In this document: positions 25,612-35,547 of the stretch, in pieces
How the letters are laid out: every line of letters begins with the position of its first letter
Numbering within the stretch: position 1 is the first letter of the stretch
DNA from: Achromobacter pestifer
GTDB lineage: Bacteria > Pseudomonadota > Gammaproteobacteria > Burkholderiales > Burkholderiaceae_B
Direction of reading: 5' to 3'
DNA length: 64,000 nt
Assembly: GCF_013267355.1 (NCBI RefSeq)
Contig: NZ_CP053985.1
Coordinates: 6,758,001-6,822,000 of the forward strand
Notes under the pieces: model-generated
What the model saw: the letters and a program-made list of their open reading frames with translations, nothing else
Told to the model about the DNA's origin: nothing
Databases searched by the model: none
Program-made: the position numbers and the translations under genes

Positions 25612-27098
25612 GCGCCAATCCGGCCTCCCCCCTGCCCGGCCAGCCGGCCGCGCCCGCCACCGCCGTGCCGGTCATCGACCGTTGGCAGACCCAGCTGCAG
25701 ATCGGCTCGATCCGCGCCGCCTCCACCGACCCCTGGCTGGTCAGCGGCAAGATCACGCGCGCCACCGGCCTGGTGCTGCACGCGACCGGTTTGCGCCTGC
25801 CGGTGGGGGCAGCTGCCCGCATTGAAATCGCGCGCGGTCACGACCATTGGGCAGACGCCGAAGTCGTCGGTTTCGACGGCCACACCCTCTATCTGATGCC
25901 TCAGGCCGATATTTCCGGCCTGCCGCCTGGCGCGCGCGTCGTGCCGGGCGAGCCGCCCGTCCAACGCCAGATTCCGCTGCCGCGCAAGGCCGAACTGAAC
26001 GGCAACGCCAAACCGCAGCTGGGCCGCCACCTGCCGGTGGGCAATGCCCTGCTGGGCCGGGTGCTGGACGGCGCCGGCCGCCCCCTGGACGGACTGGGTC
26101 CGCTCACGGGTGCCGAACTCGCGCCCCTGTCTGCGCAGCCGATCAATCCCCTGTCACGCGCGCCCATCGATACGGTGTTGGACACCGGCGTGCGCGCCAT
26201 CAACGGCCTGCTCACGGTTGGCCGCGGCCAGCGCATGGGCCTGTTCGCAGGCTCCGGCGTCGGTAAAAGCGTGCTGCTCGGCATGATGGCCCGTTACACC
26301 ACGGCCGACGTCATCGTCGTCGGGCTGATCGGAGAACGCGGCCGGGAAGTCAAGGAATTCATCGAGCACAACCTCGGGCCCGAGGGCCTGGCGCGCTCGG
26401 TCGTGGTGGCCGCGCCAGCCGACGTGTCGGCGCTGCTGCGCCTGCAAGGCGCCGCCTACGCCACGCGGCTGGCCGAACACTTCCGCGACCAGGGCCTGGA
26501 CGTGCTCCTGATCATGGACTCGCTGACCCGCTACGCCATGGCCCAGCGCGAAGTCGCGCTGGCCATCGGCGAACCGCCCGCCACCAAGGGCTATCCACCC
26601 TCGGTCTTCGCCAAGCTGCCGATGCTGGTCGAACGCGCCGGCATGGGCGCGCCAGGACCGTCCGGCAAGGCGGGTTCCATCACTGCTTTCTACACCGTGC
26701 TGGCCGAAGGCGACGACCAGCAGGACCCGATCGCCGATTCGGCCCGCGCCATCCTGGACGGCCACGTCGTCCTGTCGCGCCACCTGGCCGAAGCCGGCCA
26801 CTACCCCGCCATCGACATCGAAGCGTCGATCTCGCGCGCCATGACCTCGCTGATCACGCCAGAGCAGTTCGCCGTGGTGCGCCGCTTCAAGCAAAGCCTG
26901 TCACGTTACCAGCGCAACCGCGACCTGATCGCGGTGGGCGCCTACGCCGCCGGCAACGATGCGCAGCTGGACGAGGCCATCGCCCGCTACCCGCGCCTGG
27001 AAGCCTTCCTGCAGCAGGACATCGGCGAAAACGTCGGCTATGAAGCCGCCGTCAGCCAGCTGCGCGCCAGTTTCGAATTGAGGAACGCTTATGCCTAG
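25608..27098 (+). CDS. fliI: Flagellum-specific export ATPase FliI
   Basis: FliI is the hexameric ATPase of the flagellar type III export apparatus. The 496-residue protein has the Walker A loop [13 protein letters not shown] at about 213-225 and the Walker B region [20 protein letters not shown]. The type III ATPase signature [18 protein letters not shown] follows. The start is GTG, overlapping the fliH stop (GTGA). The N terminus is slightly extended and Pro/Ala-rich. Confidence 0.98.
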   Translation: MSANPASPLPGQPAAPATAVPVIDRWQTQLQIGSIRAASTDPWLVSGKITRATGLVLHATGLRLPVGAAARIEIARGHDHWADAEVVGFDGHTLYLMPQADISGLPPGARVVPGEPPVQRQIPLPRKAELNGNAKPQLGRHLPVGNALLGRVLDGAGRPLDGLGPLTGAELAPLSAQPINPLSRAPIDTVLDTGVRAINGLLTVGRGQRMGLFAGSGVGKSVLLGMMARYTTADVIVVGLIGERGREVKEFIEHNLGPEGLARSVVVAAPADVSALLRLQGAAYATRLAEHFRDQGLDVLLIMDSLTRYAMAQREVALAIGEPPATKGYPPSVFAKLPMLVERAGMGAPGPSGKAGSITAFYTVLAEGDDQQDPIADSARAILDGHVVLSRHLAEAGHYPAIDIEASISRAMTSLITPEQFAVVRRFKQSLSRYQRNRDLIAVGAYAAGNDAQLDEAIARYPRLEAFLQQDIGENVGYEAAVSQLRASFELRNAYA

Positions 27099-27540
27099 CC
27101 AATTGCCCTTGGACATGCTGATCAACCTGGCCAAGGAAAGCACGGACGAAGCGGCGCGTCTGCTCGGCAGGCTCAACGCCGAACGCACCAATGCCGAGCG
27201 CCAATTGTCCATGCTGCACGACTACCGCCAGGACTACCTGGAACGGCTGCAGCAGGCGATGACCAGCGGCATGTCGGCAAGCGACTGCCACAACTACCAG
27301 CGCTTCATCAGCACGCTGGACGACGCCATCAGCCAGCAACAAGGCGTGTTGCGCCAGGCCGACGACAACCTCGCCAAAGGCCGGCTCTACTGGCAACAGG
27401 AAAAGCGCAAGCTCAACTCCTACGACGCCCTGGCGCAGCGCGAACTGCGCGCCCAGGCCGTGGTGGAATCCCGCCGCGAACAGCGCGCCAACGATGAATA
27501 CTCCGCCCGCCTGGTCCAACGCCAGACCGGCATGCATTAA
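27091..27540 (+). CDS. fliJ: Flagellar export protein FliJ
   Basis: FliJ is the coiled-coil stalk of the export ATPase and an escort chaperone. The 149 residues are almost wholly helical with heptad spacing, for example [20 protein letters not shown] and [19 protein letters not shown]. It overlaps the end of fliI by eight bases, as expected in this operon. Confidence 0.95.
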   Translation: MPSQLPLDMLINLAKESTDEAARLLGRLNAERTNAERQLSMLHDYRQDYLERLQQAMTSGMSASDCHNYQRFISTLDDAISQQQGVLRQADDNLAKGRLYWQQEKRKLNSYDALAQRELRAQAVVESRREQRANDEYSARLVQRQTGMH

Positions 27541-27564
27541 GCGATATCTCACAGGAAGCCCAAG

Positions 27565-28971
27565 ATGAACGCTCCCCTGCCCCTGCCCGCCATCGCGCCC
27601 GCCGCGCCGACCTCGATCGCCGACGCGCTCGGCGCCAAATCCGCGCCCGTGAACAAGAAGGGCCCCAGCTTTTCGGACGTCCTGGCCCAGCAGCGCTCCG
27701 CGCAGTCGCGCCCCAGCCAGGCCGCCGACTCGCGGCCGGCGAACAACGGCGCCAAGACGTCCGCTGACGGCAAGAATTCCGGCGACCCCGCCGCCCGCGC
27801 CGAAGGCGCCGCCGCCAGCGCCATCGACGAGGCGGTGCAGACCGCCGCGCAGGCCGAGGCTGGCGCGCTGGCCGTCGCCGCCGCGCAACCCGCCGTGATC
27901 CTGCCGCAGCAAGCCCTGGAGATCGCGGCCCAGGCCGCCGAACAGGTACAGCTCGCGCGCGGCAACGCCGCCGCGGCCGCCGCCGCAATGAGCAGTGGCG
28001 CCGCCGTCCTGACCGCCGCGCTGAATGCCGCCGACGCCGCGCCCGCGACACCCGCGGCGCAGGCCGCTAGCGCAGCCGCGGCAGCCGCCGGTGCTGGCGC
28101 CTTTACCGCCCCGCAGGCCGAGGCAGCGGCCGCGCTTGCCGCCCGCGAGGCCGAGATCGCCGTGCCGGTCATCACCGCGGCAGCCAAGCCCGGCACTGAC
28201 GCAGCCACCACCGTGCAAGCGCCGGTCCGCGCCCCGGCTGCTGCCGCGCCCGTCAAGGCGGAAACGCCGCGACTCGCCGCGGAAGTCGCACTACCCCGTC
28301 CCGCGCGCGATGTGCGCCCCGAAACCGGCCACATCGCCATGCCTGAGCAGGCCGACGACGCCGAGGCCCAGGTCCTGGCCAGCGCCCAACAACAATTCCA
28401 GGCGCCGCAGCATGGCGCCTCCGCCCAAGACCACCTGGCCCAAGCGCTTGCCGCCGCCACGCAGCGTCCGGCCGCCGCGCCGATCGCAAACCCGGCAGCC
28501 GTCGCCGCACCCGTCGTACCGGTCATGCTGCAAGTCGCCACCCCTGTTGGCGGCACTCACTGGGGCACCGAGCTCGGCCAACAGGTCGTCATGATGAGCC
28601 ATGGCGCTCGCCAAGGCATGCAAACAGCGGAGCTGCGCCTCGACCCGCCCGATCTGGGTCCGCTGCGCGTCAGCCTGAACCTGTCGGACGGCGTGGCCAG
28701 CGCTTCGTTCGTATCGGCCCACGCCTCGGTACGCCAGGCCATCGAAACCGCCATCCCGCAACTGCAGCAGGCGCTGGCCCAGGCCGGCATCTCGCTGGGC
28801 CAGACCAGCGTGGGCGAACAGGCGGCCCAACAGGAATTCGCGCAACAAGGCGGCAACGGCTCGCAACGCCATGCTGGCGGCGGCCAGGCTGGCGCCGACA
28901 GCGTCGCCGAAGCGCCCGTCGCGGTGACGACCCCGCGCAACGCCAATGCGCTGGTGGACACCTTCGCCTGA
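27565..28971 (+). CDS. fliK: Flagellar hook-length control protein FliK
   Basis: FliK measures hook length and triggers the export switch through the FlhB tail. The 468-residue protein has a long Ala-rich disordered N-terminal region. The C-terminal Flg_hook domain (about 335-430) contains TAELRLDPPDLGPLRVSLNL and SVRQAIETAIPQLQQALAQAG. This is the canonical copy by position between fliJ and fliL. A second FliK-like gene lies at 18958. An AGGAAG Shine-Dalgarno precedes the ATG. Confidence 0.95.
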   Translation: MNAPLPLPAIAPAAPTSIADALGAKSAPVNKKGPSFSDVLAQQRSAQSRPSQAADSRPANNGAKTSADGKNSGDPAARAEGAAASAIDEAVQTAAQAEAGALAVAAAQPAVILPQQALEIAAQAAEQVQLARGNAAAAAAAMSSGAAVLTAALNAADAAPATPAAQAASAAAAAAGAGAFTAPQAEAAAALAAREAEIAVPVITAAAKPGTDAATTVQAPVRAPAAAAPVKAETPRLAAEVALPRPARDVRPETGHIAMPEQADDAEAQVLASAQQQFQAPQHGASAQDHLAQALAAATQRPAAAPIANPAAVAAPVVPVMLQVATPVGGTHWGTELGQQVVMMSHGARQGMQTAELRLDPPDLGPLRVSLNLSDGVASASFVSAHASVRQAIETAIPQLQQALAQAGISLGQTSVGEQAAQQEFAQQGGNGSQRHAGGGQAGADSVAEAPVAVTTPRNANALVDTFA

Positions 28972-29141
28972 CAAAGAAACGCATCGCCTCTGGCCGCGCC
29001 TGCGGGCGCTGCAGCAATAGCTTGAGATACGCGGCTTTCGCCCTGTTTTTCGCCTCCAAGCGGAGGCGGCATTTGGGGCAGAATGCTTTCATCCACTAAG
29101 AACCCGTTTTCATCAGCGGCAAAACACGCATCGACTCCGAG
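28972..29141 (+). other. Intergenic gap fliK-fliL with small hairpin
   Basis: The 170 bases hold an exact seven-pair stem CGCCTCC-AAGC-GGAGGCG (29051-29068) and an AT-rich patch. No sigma-28 or clear sigma-54 promoter was found. It could carry an internal promoter of the fli operon. Confidence 0.3.
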
Positions 29142-29780
29142 ATGGCGACTTCCAAACCTTCACCCATGCCTGCGCGCGCAGCCTCCAATCGCTCCGGCAT
29201 GGGCCGTATTCTTCGCCCCTTGCTGGCAATCCTGGTCCTGCTCATCGTTGCCGCGGCCAGCGCCGGGGCAACCTGGTTCATTACCCAACGCATGCAGCCG
29301 CAAAACAGCGCAACCGTGCAGCTCGGCGTCGGCCAGGTGCCGACCGGCCAGCCTGGTCAACCCGGCCAGTCTGGTCAACCCGGCCAGCCCGGACAAGCCG
29401 CGCAAGGCCCCCAGGCGACCCCGACGACTTTCGTCGCGCCTCCTGCCAACCCGGTAGCCGTCCCGGCCCCGATCTTCGTGCCGATCGAGCCCTTCACCGT
29501 CACGCTGCAAAATCCGGATACGGAGCGCATCATGCACGTGGGCCTGACGCTGCGCGTCAGCGACGAGCAGACCCGCACGCGCCTCGAAAAATACATGCCT
29601 GAAGTGCGCAGCCGCATCCTGATGGTCCTGTCGTCGCAATCGCCCACCGGCGTGCAGACGCAGCAAGGCAAGACCGACATGGCCAACGCCATCAAGCAGG
29701 CCGTGAACCGCCCCTTCTCGCCCCTGCCGGACGGCCAGTACGTCACCGACGTGCTGTACACGGCGTTCGTGGTGCAATAA
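29142..29780 (+). CDS. fliL: Flagellar basal-body-associated protein FliL
   Basis: FliL is a single-pass inner-membrane protein that rings the stator. The 212-residue protein has a membrane segment at about 24-46 and then a collagen-like GQPGQ tract (about 69-86). The FliL domain contains FVPIEPFTVTLQNPD, HVGLTLRVSDEQTRTRLEKY and LPDGQYVTDVLYTAFVVQ. It is longer than many FliL proteins because of the linker. A 170-base gap after fliK leaves room for an internal promoter, and fliM begins 2 bases after its stop. Confidence 0.96.
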   Translation: MATSKPSPMPARAASNRSGMGRILRPLLAILVLLIVAAASAGATWFITQRMQPQNSATVQLGVGQVPTGQPGQPGQSGQPGQPGQAAQGPQATPTTFVAPPANPVAVPAPIFVPIEPFTVTLQNPDTERIMHVGLTLRVSDEQTRTRLEKYMPEVRSRILMVLSSQSPTGVQTQQGKTDMANAIKQAVNRPFSPLPDGQYVTDVLYTAFVVQ

Positions 29781-29782
29781 GC

Positions 29783-30790
29783 ATGGCCTACGAGGCATTT
29801 CTTTCGCAGGACGAGGTCGATGCGCTGTTGGCGGGCGTCACCGGCGAAAGCGACAGCAAGGCAAGCGCCACGGACCAGAACGCCGGCGCCCGCGCCTACG
29901 ACCTGAGTTCGCCCGAGCGCGTCGTGCGCCGCCGCATGCAGACGCTGGAGCTCATCAACGAGCGTTTCGCGCGCCAGATGCGCCATGTGCTGCTGAACTT
30001 CATGCGCCGCAGCGCCGACATCACGGTGGGCTCGATCAAGATCCTCAAGTACGCGGATTTCGAGCGCAATCTGCCGGTGCCGAGCAATCTGAACATGATT
30101 CAGATGAAGCCCCTGCGTGGCACCGCGCTCTTTACCTATGACCCGAACCTGGTGTTCCTGGTCATCGACAGCCTGTTCGGCGGCGATGGCCGCTACCACA
30201 CGCGCGTCGAAGGCCGCGACTTCACCACGACTGAACAGCGCATCATCCGGCGCCTGCTCAATCTGACCCTGGAAAGCTACGGCAAGTCCTGGGACCCCGT
30301 CTATCCGATCGAATTCGAGTACGTGCGCTCGGAGATGCACACCAAGTTCGCCAGCATCACCGGCAACAATGAAGTGGTGGTCGTCACCTCGTTCCACATC
30401 GAATTCGGCGCGACCGGCGGCGACCTGAACATTTGCCTGCCCTATTCCATGATCGAGCCGGTGCGCGACCTGCTGACGCGCCCGCTGCAGGAAACCACGC
30501 TCGAAGAAGTGGACCAGCGCTGGGCGCAGCAGCTCTCGCGCCAGGTGCGCAGCGCCGACATCGACGTGGTTGCGGAGTTTGCCCGCATCCCCTCGTCGAT
30601 CCGCGAACTGATGCGCCTGAAGGTAGGCGACATCCTGCCCGTGACCGTGCCCGAAACCATAGTCGCCAGCGTCGACGGCGTGCCGCTGATGGAATGCGGC
30701 TACGGCGTCTTCAACGGCCAGTACGCCCTGCGCGTACAGAACATGTTTACCCACGATACAGAATCCAACGAGGCCTCTGACCATGACTGA
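29783..30790 (+). CDS. fliM: Flagellar motor switch protein FliM
   Basis: FliM is the C-ring protein that receives phosphorylated CheY. The 335-residue protein begins with the CheY-binding peptide FLSQDEVDALLAGV. The middle domain has INERFARQMRHVLLNFMRR and SLFGGDGRYHTRVEGRDFT, and a C-terminal SpoA domain follows. The start lies 2 bases after fliL and the end overlaps fliN by eight bases. Confidence 0.98.
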   Translation: MAYEAFLSQDEVDALLAGVTGESDSKASATDQNAGARAYDLSSPERVVRRRMQTLELINERFARQMRHVLLNFMRRSADITVGSIKILKYADFERNLPVPSNLNMIQMKPLRGTALFTYDPNLVFLVIDSLFGGDGRYHTRVEGRDFTTTEQRIIRRLLNLTLESYGKSWDPVYPIEFEYVRSEMHTKFASITGNNEVVVVTSFHIEFGATGGDLNICLPYSMIEPVRDLLTRPLQETTLEEVDQRWAQQLSRQVRSADIDVVAEFARIPSSIRELMRLKVGDILPVTVPETIVASVDGVPLMECGYGVFNGQYALRVQNMFTHDTESNEASDHD

Positions 30791-31334
30791 CAAGAACGAG
30801 CCCGGTACCGGCTCGTCCCCGGCCGACGACTGGGCCGACGCGCTCGCCGAACAATCCCGCGCCAATCCGCCGACCCAAGCGGACGGCCTGAAGCCCCAAG
30901 ACGACTGGGCCGCCGCCATGGCCGAGCAGACCAGCGCGGCTGCGCCCGCTGCCGCGCCGGCGCCCGCTCCCGCGGCGGCTCCCGCCGCATCTGCCGCGCA
31001 AGCCGCCGCCCAACCCGCTGCGCAATCCGTGTTCAAGCCCCTGGCCGGCACGACTGGCGGCACCGGCGCGGATATCGACCTGATCATGGACGTGCCTGTC
31101 CAACTGACGGTCGAACTGGGCCGCACCCGCCTGACCATCAAGAACCTGCTCCAGCTGGGCCAGGGTTCCGTGGTCGAGCTGGACGGTCTGGCGGGTGAAC
31201 CGATGGACATCTTCGTCAACGGCTACCTGATCGCCCAGGGCGAAGTCGTGGTCGTGGAAGACAAATACGGTATCCGCCTGACCGATATCATCACGCCGTC
31301 CGAGCGGATCAACCGCTTGAACAACCGCCGCTGA
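30783..31334 (+). CDS. fliN: Flagellar motor switch protein FliN
   Basis: FliN forms the base of the C ring and docks FliH. The C-terminal SpoA domain (about 95-175) is standard: DLIMDVPVQLTVELGRTRLT, then VELDGLAGEPMDIFVNG and EDKYGIRLTDIITP. At 183 residues it is longer than usual, with an Ala/Pro linker. The N-terminal motif is duplicated: DDWADALAEQ at 15-24 and DDWAAAMAEQ at 40-49, against a single such motif in E. coli FliN. Confidence 0.97.
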   Translation: MTDKNEPGTGSSPADDWADALAEQSRANPPTQADGLKPQDDWAAAMAEQTSAAAPAAAPAPAPAAAPAASAAQAAAQPAAQSVFKPLAGTTGGTGADIDLIMDVPVQLTVELGRTRLTIKNLLQLGQGSVVELDGLAGEPMDIFVNGYLIAQGEVVVVEDKYGIRLTDIITPSERINRLNNRR

Positions 31335-31344
31335 ACCTGGCGTC

Positions 31345-31668
31345 ATGGACGATTCCGCTCTCCTGCGCGTCATTGTTGGCCTGATCCTGGTCGTGGCCGC
31401 CATCCTGGTTTCGGCCTGGCTGGCGCGCCGCGCAGGGCTGACGCCGCGCGGCGGCGGCAACCTGCTGCGGCAGGTTGCAAGCCTGCCGGTCGGACCGCGC
31501 CAGAGCATCGTGGTGGTGGAAATCGAAAACACCTGGCTGGTGGTGGGCGTCGGTCCGAACCAGCTCAACACCCTGCATACCCTGCCCGCCGGCCAGTTGC
31601 CGGAGGCTTCGACCTTGCCCGCGGCCGCCTTCGCGGCCAAGCTGGGCCAGGCGCTCAAGCGCCGCTAG
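31345..31668 (+). CDS. fliO: Flagellar biosynthesis protein FliO
   Basis: The 107-residue protein has one N-terminal membrane segment (LLRVIVGLILVVAAILVSAW) and a basic cytoplasmic domain with LLRQVASLPVGPRQSIVVVE and WLVVGVGPNQLNTLH. FliO assists assembly of the FliP ring of the export gate. It sits between fliN and fliP as in other flagellar operons. Confidence 0.95.
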   Translation: MDDSALLRVIVGLILVVAAILVSAWLARRAGLTPRGGGNLLRQVASLPVGPRQSIVVVEIENTWLVVGVGPNQLNTLHTLPAGQLPEASTLPAAAFAAKLGQALKRR

Positions 31669-31695
31669 CGCTGCCGCGCCCTCCAAGCGACACCC

Positions 31696-32487
31696 ATGAG
31701 TTTGCCCACAAGCACGACACCTGTCCGCGCCCGCTCCGGCGCGCTGCCCCTGCTCGGCGCCGCCGCGCTGCTGGGCCTGGCCTTGTTCCCTGCGGGTGTC
31801 GTCGCGCAGGCAACCTTGCCCGCGCTGACGGCCACGCCCGGCCCGAATGGTTCCGAAACCTATTCGCTCAGCATGCAGACCCTGCTGCTGATGACGTCGC
31901 TGTCGTTCCTGCCTGCCGCGCTGCTGATGATGACGGGTTTCACCCGCATCATCATCGTGCTGGGCCTGCTGCGCAGCGCCATGGGAACGGCCATGTCGCC
32001 GCCCAACCATGTGCTGATCGGCCTCGCGCTGTTCCTGACCTTCTATACGATGTCGCCGGTGTTCGACAAGATCTACACCGACGCCTACAAGCCGCTGTCC
32101 GAGGGCTCGATCCAGTTCGAGGCCGCCGTCGAACGCGCCGCCGCGCCGCTGCGCACCTTCATGCTGCACCAGACGCGCGAGAACGATCTGTCGCTGTTCG
32201 CCAACCTGGCCAAGCAACCCGCCCTGGAAGATCCCTCGCAGGTGCCGCTGCGCATTCTGGTGCCCGCGTTCATCACCAGCGAACTCAAGACCGCATTCCA
32301 GATCGGCTTCACCATCTTCATCCCCTTTCTCATCATCGACCTGGTCATCGCCAGCGTGCTGATGGCGCTGGGCATGATGATGGTGCCGCCGGTGACGGTG
32401 GCCCTGCCCTTCAAGCTGATGCTTTTCGTGCTGGCCGACGGCTGGAACCTGCTCATGGGCTCGCTCGCCCAGAGCTTCTATCAATAA
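31696..32487 (+). CDS. fliP: Flagellar export gate protein FliP
   Basis: FliP forms the core of the export gate. The 263-residue protein has a cleavable signal-like segment near 15-36 and then the family blocks [20 protein letters not shown] and [17 protein letters not shown]. These are followed by [18 protein letters not shown] and, near the C terminus, [20 protein letters not shown]. Complete and of normal length. Confidence 0.98.
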   Translation: MSLPTSTTPVRARSGALPLLGAAALLGLALFPAGVVAQATLPALTATPGPNGSETYSLSMQTLLLMTSLSFLPAALLMMTGFTRIIIVLGLLRSAMGTAMSPPNHVLIGLALFLTFYTMSPVFDKIYTDAYKPLSEGSIQFEAAVERAAAPLRTFMLHQTRENDLSLFANLAKQPALEDPSQVPLRILVPAFITSELKTAFQIGFTIFIPFLIIDLVIASVLMALGMMMVPPVTVALPFKLMLFVLADGWNLLMGSLAQSFYQ

Positions 32488-32506
32488 CGCCTGAAGGAGA
32501 ATCGCC

Positions 32507-32776
32507 ATGACCGCCGAAACCGTCATGACCATGACCTACCAGGCGATGAAGATCGTGCTTGCGATGGCCGGGCCGCTGCTGCTCGTGACGCTGGTGGTGG
32601 GTCTGGTCATCAGCATCTTCCAGGCCGCCACGCAGATCAACGAAATGACGTTGTCGTTCATTCCGAAGCTGCTGGCGATGTGCGGCGTGCTGGTGCTACT
32701 GGGCCCCTGGCTCATCGGCGTCATGGTCGACTACATCCGGCAGCTGATCGGCCAGATCCCCATGCTGGTGTCCTGA
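32507..32776 (+). CDS. fliQ: Flagellar export gate protein FliQ
   Basis: The 89-residue protein has two membrane helices, with the family motif LLLVTLVVGLVISIFQAATQ followed by INEMTLSFIPK. It wraps the FliP/FliR gate. An AAGGAG Shine-Dalgarno precedes the ATG, 19 bases after fliP. Confidence 0.98.
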   Translation: MTAETVMTMTYQAMKIVLAMAGPLLLVTLVVGLVISIFQAATQINEMTLSFIPKLLAMCGVLVLLGPWLIGVMVDYIRQLIGQIPMLVS

Positions 32777-32810
32777 GCGGGCGCCGCCGCCGGGCACCGG
32801 AACTCCCCCC

Positions 32811-33599
32811 ATGATCGCGTTCACGCTCGAGCAGCTCAACGGCTGGATCGGCCAGTTTCTCTGGCCGTTCGTGCGCATCCTGGCGCTCGTGGGCACCGCC
32901 CCGCTGTTCTCCGAATCGCACATTCCAATCAAGGTCAAAGTCGGGCTGTCTTTCATCCTGGCCGTCGCGATCAGCCCCGCGTTGGATCCCGTGCCTTCCA
33001 TTGCGCCGGGTTCGTTCACGGGCCTATGGATGGTCATGCAGCAAGTGCTGATCGGCATCGCGCTGGGCTTCACGATGCGCCTGGTGTTTGCCGCCGCGCA
33101 GACCGCCGGCGAATTCGTCGGCCTGCAGATGGGCTTGTCCTTCGCCTCGTTTTTCGACCCTAGTTCCGGCGCCAATACCGCCGTGCTGTCGCGCCTATTC
33201 AACATCATCGCGATGCTGACATTTCTGGCCTTGGACGGCCACCTGCTGGTCCTGGCCGCGCTGGTCCGCTCCTTCGATACCTTGCCCATCGCCATGATCC
33301 AGCTGCACCAGAATGGTTTTGGCGTCGTGGTGGAATGGGGCAAGACCATTTTCATATCCGGTTTGCTGCTGGCGCTACCGCTGATCTGCGCACTGCTGAC
33401 CATCAACCTGGCCATGGGCATCCTGAACCGCGCCGCGCAACAGCTGTCCGTGTTCTCCATCGGATTTCCGGTGACGCTCATCATCGGCGTCACGATTCTG
33501 GCCGTCGTGCTGCCGCATGCCGGACCTTTCCTGGAATCGCTGTTCGAATCGGGCCTCACCGCGATGAGCCGGGTCGCCGATGCGCTGGCCGGCAAATAG
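32811..33599 (+). CDS. fliR: Flagellar export gate protein FliR
   Basis: The 262-residue polytopic membrane protein completes the FliPQR gate. Family features are FVRILALVGTAPLFSESHIP, MRLVFAAAQTAGEFVGLQMG and FASFFDPSSGANTAVLSRLF. It is the last gene of the fliF-to-fliR operon and converges on the Aer-like receptor gene. Confidence 0.97.
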   Translation: MIAFTLEQLNGWIGQFLWPFVRILALVGTAPLFSESHIPIKVKVGLSFILAVAISPALDPVPSIAPGSFTGLWMVMQQVLIGIALGFTMRLVFAAAQTAGEFVGLQMGLSFASFFDPSSGANTAVLSRLFNIIAMLTFLALDGHLLVLAALVRSFDTLPIAMIQLHQNGFGVVVEWGKTIFISGLLLALPLICALLTINLAMGILNRAAQQLSVFSIGFPVTLIIGVTILAVVLPHAGPFLESLFESGLTAMSRVADALAGK

Positions 33600-33621
33600 A
33601 AGCCCTGATCGACCCCGGGGG

Positions 33622-33648
33622 GCGAGGCGGCGCCTGGCACCGCCTCGC
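33622..33648. terminator. Terminator-like hairpin between convergent fliR and aer-like genes
   Basis: GCGAGGCGG (33622-33630) and CCGCCTCGC (33640-33648) form an exact nine-pair stem with a nine-base loop. It is GC-rich and well placed, but lacks a T-run. Confidence 0.5.
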
Positions 33649-33653
33649 TATCC

Positions 33654-35249
33654 TTACTGCTGCCCGACCAGACGGAACACGCGGATCGTCTCACGCAGCG
33701 CGCCGGACTGATTCCCCAGCTGCTGGACGGCGCCGCCCAGGTCCTGGACCAGCGCGGTGTTCTGTACCGTCATCACGTCCATCTGCGACACCGCCGTATC
33801 CACCTGCTCGATACCGCTGGACTGCTCTTGAGAAGCCTGTGAAATCTCGCCGATGATGTCCGTGACGCGATGCACGGCGGCCACGATGTCCTGCATCGTC
33901 GCGCCCGCCTGCTCGGCCTGCTGGGAGCCTTCGGTCACGCGCTCCACCGAATCCTCGATCAGGCCCTTGATCTCCTTGGCCGCCTGGGCGCTCTTCTGCG
34001 CCAGGCTGCGGACCTCGCCTGCGACCACCGCGAAGCCCTTGCCGGACTCCCCGGCGCGGGCCGCTTCAACCGCGGCGTTCAGCGCCAGGATGTTGGTCTG
34101 GAACGCAATGCCTTCGATGATGCTGACGATGTCCGCAATCTTGCGCGAACTGTCCGAGATTCCATGCATGGTGCTCACCACCTGCCCGACCGCCACGCCG
34201 CCCTTGCGCGCCACTTCCATGCTGCTGGCCGCGAGCTGGTTGGCCTGGCGCGCATTGTCGGCGTTCTGCCGCACGGTGGAGGTCAGTTGCTCCATGCTGG
34301 CGGCGGTCTGCTGCAAGGACGCTGCCTGCCCCTCGGTACGGCCCGCCAGTTCCTGGTTGCCGCGCGCAATATGCGCTGCGGCATGGGTCGTGCCTTCGAT
34401 GCCGCGATACACGTCCTGCGCGATCCCGATCAGGCTCTTGCGCATCACTTCGAGCGAGAACTTCAGGCTCCCGACTTCGTCATCGGAATCCGCCACGATC
34501 TGCGTGGTCAGGTTGCCCGCGGCAACTTGGCGCGCCATATTGGCCGCATCGACCATCGGATCCAGCAGCGACCGGGACAAACGCCAGCCCATGCCGAAAA
34601 TGGCGACCACGCCCAGTGCAATGGCTGCGCAGCCGACGCTGGCGCCCAGGGTGCTCAGTTCCGCCCAATTGGCCCGCAAACCGTATACGCCCGCGCCAGC
34701 CATGATTCCGGACGACAGCAGCGCGTGGCGCAGCATGCGGCTGCGGACATTGTGCCGGAACGGAAATGCCAGCACATCCACGCCGCGGCGCCAACCTGCC
34801 CGCACGGGACGCCCACGCAGGATGCGCACGCCCTTGGCCGTACCCTCGCGAATGCGGGCATACAAATCCTCGGCCATGTCGATCTGCTCTTCCGATGGGC
34901 GCACCCGCACCGAGGAATACGCCACGACCTCGCCGTTCTCGACGATGGGCGTCGCATTGGCCAGCACCCAGTAGTAGCCGCCGTCCTTGCGCCGGTTCTT
35001 CACCAGTCCCAGCCACGATTCTCCGGCCTGCAGCGTCTCCCACAGGTCTTCGTAGGCTTCGGGTGGCATGTCGGGATGGCGCACGATGTTGTGCGGCTTG
35101 CCGATGAGTTCTTCTCGGGAAAAGCCGCTGACTTCGACAAAGGCCGGATTCGCATAGACGATCCGGCCCTTGGTATCCGTGCGCGAGATCAGGTACTGAT
35201 CCTCGCGCAGCTTGGTTTCTACATTGTGGATGGGTAGGTTGACACGCAC
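33654..35249 (-). CDS. aer: Aer-like PAS-domain chemoreceptor
   Basis: The 531-residue protein follows Aer. An N-terminal PAS domain (about 10-115) has [38 protein letters not shown] and the Aer-type [20 protein letters not shown] that lines the FAD pocket. A hydrophobic hairpin lies near 170-215, then a HAMP region and an MCP signalling domain with [20 protein letters not shown]. It would report redox or oxygen level to CheA/CheW. The GTG start has a perfect GGAGG Shine-Dalgarno, and a sigma-28 promoter lies 170 bases upstream. No C-terminal CheR-binding pentapeptide is present. Confidence 0.9.
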   Translation of the reverse strand: MRVNLPIHNVETKLREDQYLISRTDTKGRIVYANPAFVEVSGFSREELIGKPHNIVRHPDMPPEAYEDLWETLQAGESWLGLVKNRRKDGGYYWVLANATPIVENGEVVAYSSVRVRPSEEQIDMAEDLYARIREGTAKGVRILRGRPVRAGWRRGVDVLAFPFRHNVRSRMLRHALLSSGIMAGAGVYGLRANWAELSTLGASVGCAAIALGVVAIFGMGWRLSRSLLDPMVDAANMARQVAAGNLTTQIVADSDDEVGSLKFSLEVMRKSLIGIAQDVYRGIEGTTHAAAHIARGNQELAGRTEGQAASLQQTAASMEQLTSTVRQNADNARQANQLAASSMEVARKGGVAVGQVVSTMHGISDSSRKIADIVSIIEGIAFQTNILALNAAVEAARAGESGKGFAVVAGEVRSLAQKSAQAAKEIKGLIEDSVERVTEGSQQAEQAGATMQDIVAAVHRVTDIIGEISQASQEQSSGIEQVDTAVSQMDVMTVQNTALVQDLGGAVQQLGNQSGALRETIRVFRLVGQQ

Positions 35250-35418
35250 AGCTTGCCTCCGGGAACTTCATTTCGAGCAGCGAATGAATATCGGCGAGCA
35301 AACCGGATCTGACGCCCCGCTTAGACGTGTTCCCCCGCCAGATTCGTCAGGCTCCGGGGTAGCTTGTCCCCTGGCACTTTCGAACACTGTTCACCGCCCT
35401 TTTCAGGCGTTATTGTTG

Positions 35419-35445
35419 TTAACGGCCAAATTTTCGAAAACTTAA
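35419..35445 (-). promoter_or_regulatory. Sigma-28 promoter of the Aer-like receptor gene
   Basis: Read on the minus strand: TTAAGTTT (35445-35438), 11 bases, then GCCGTTAA (35426-35419). The -10 is perfect and the -35 differs at one base from TAAAGTTT. Confidence 0.85.
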
Positions 35446-35479
35446 CGTGCGCATGATTGTTACGCGCGTCAAACGCAAA

Positions 35480-35525
35480 GCACATGGACCACGGCCGCGC
35501 ATCAGCGCGGCCGTGGTCCATGTGC
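35480..35525. terminator. Very strong hairpin, 21-base exact arms
   Basis: Two exactly complementary 21-base arms (35480-35500 and 35505-35525) flank an ATCA loop. It lies just downstream of the minus-strand MCP gene ending at 35548. On that strand it is followed by TTTGCGTTTG, so it probably terminates that gene and isolates the sigma-28 promoter of the Aer-like gene. Confidence 0.75.
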
Positions 35526-35547
35526 CGATTTCAGCAGGCAGAAGACC

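Noticed and set aside
29041..29100. Sigma-54 promoter before fliL
   Set aside because: GG and GC doublets occur, but not at the required -24/-12 spacing.
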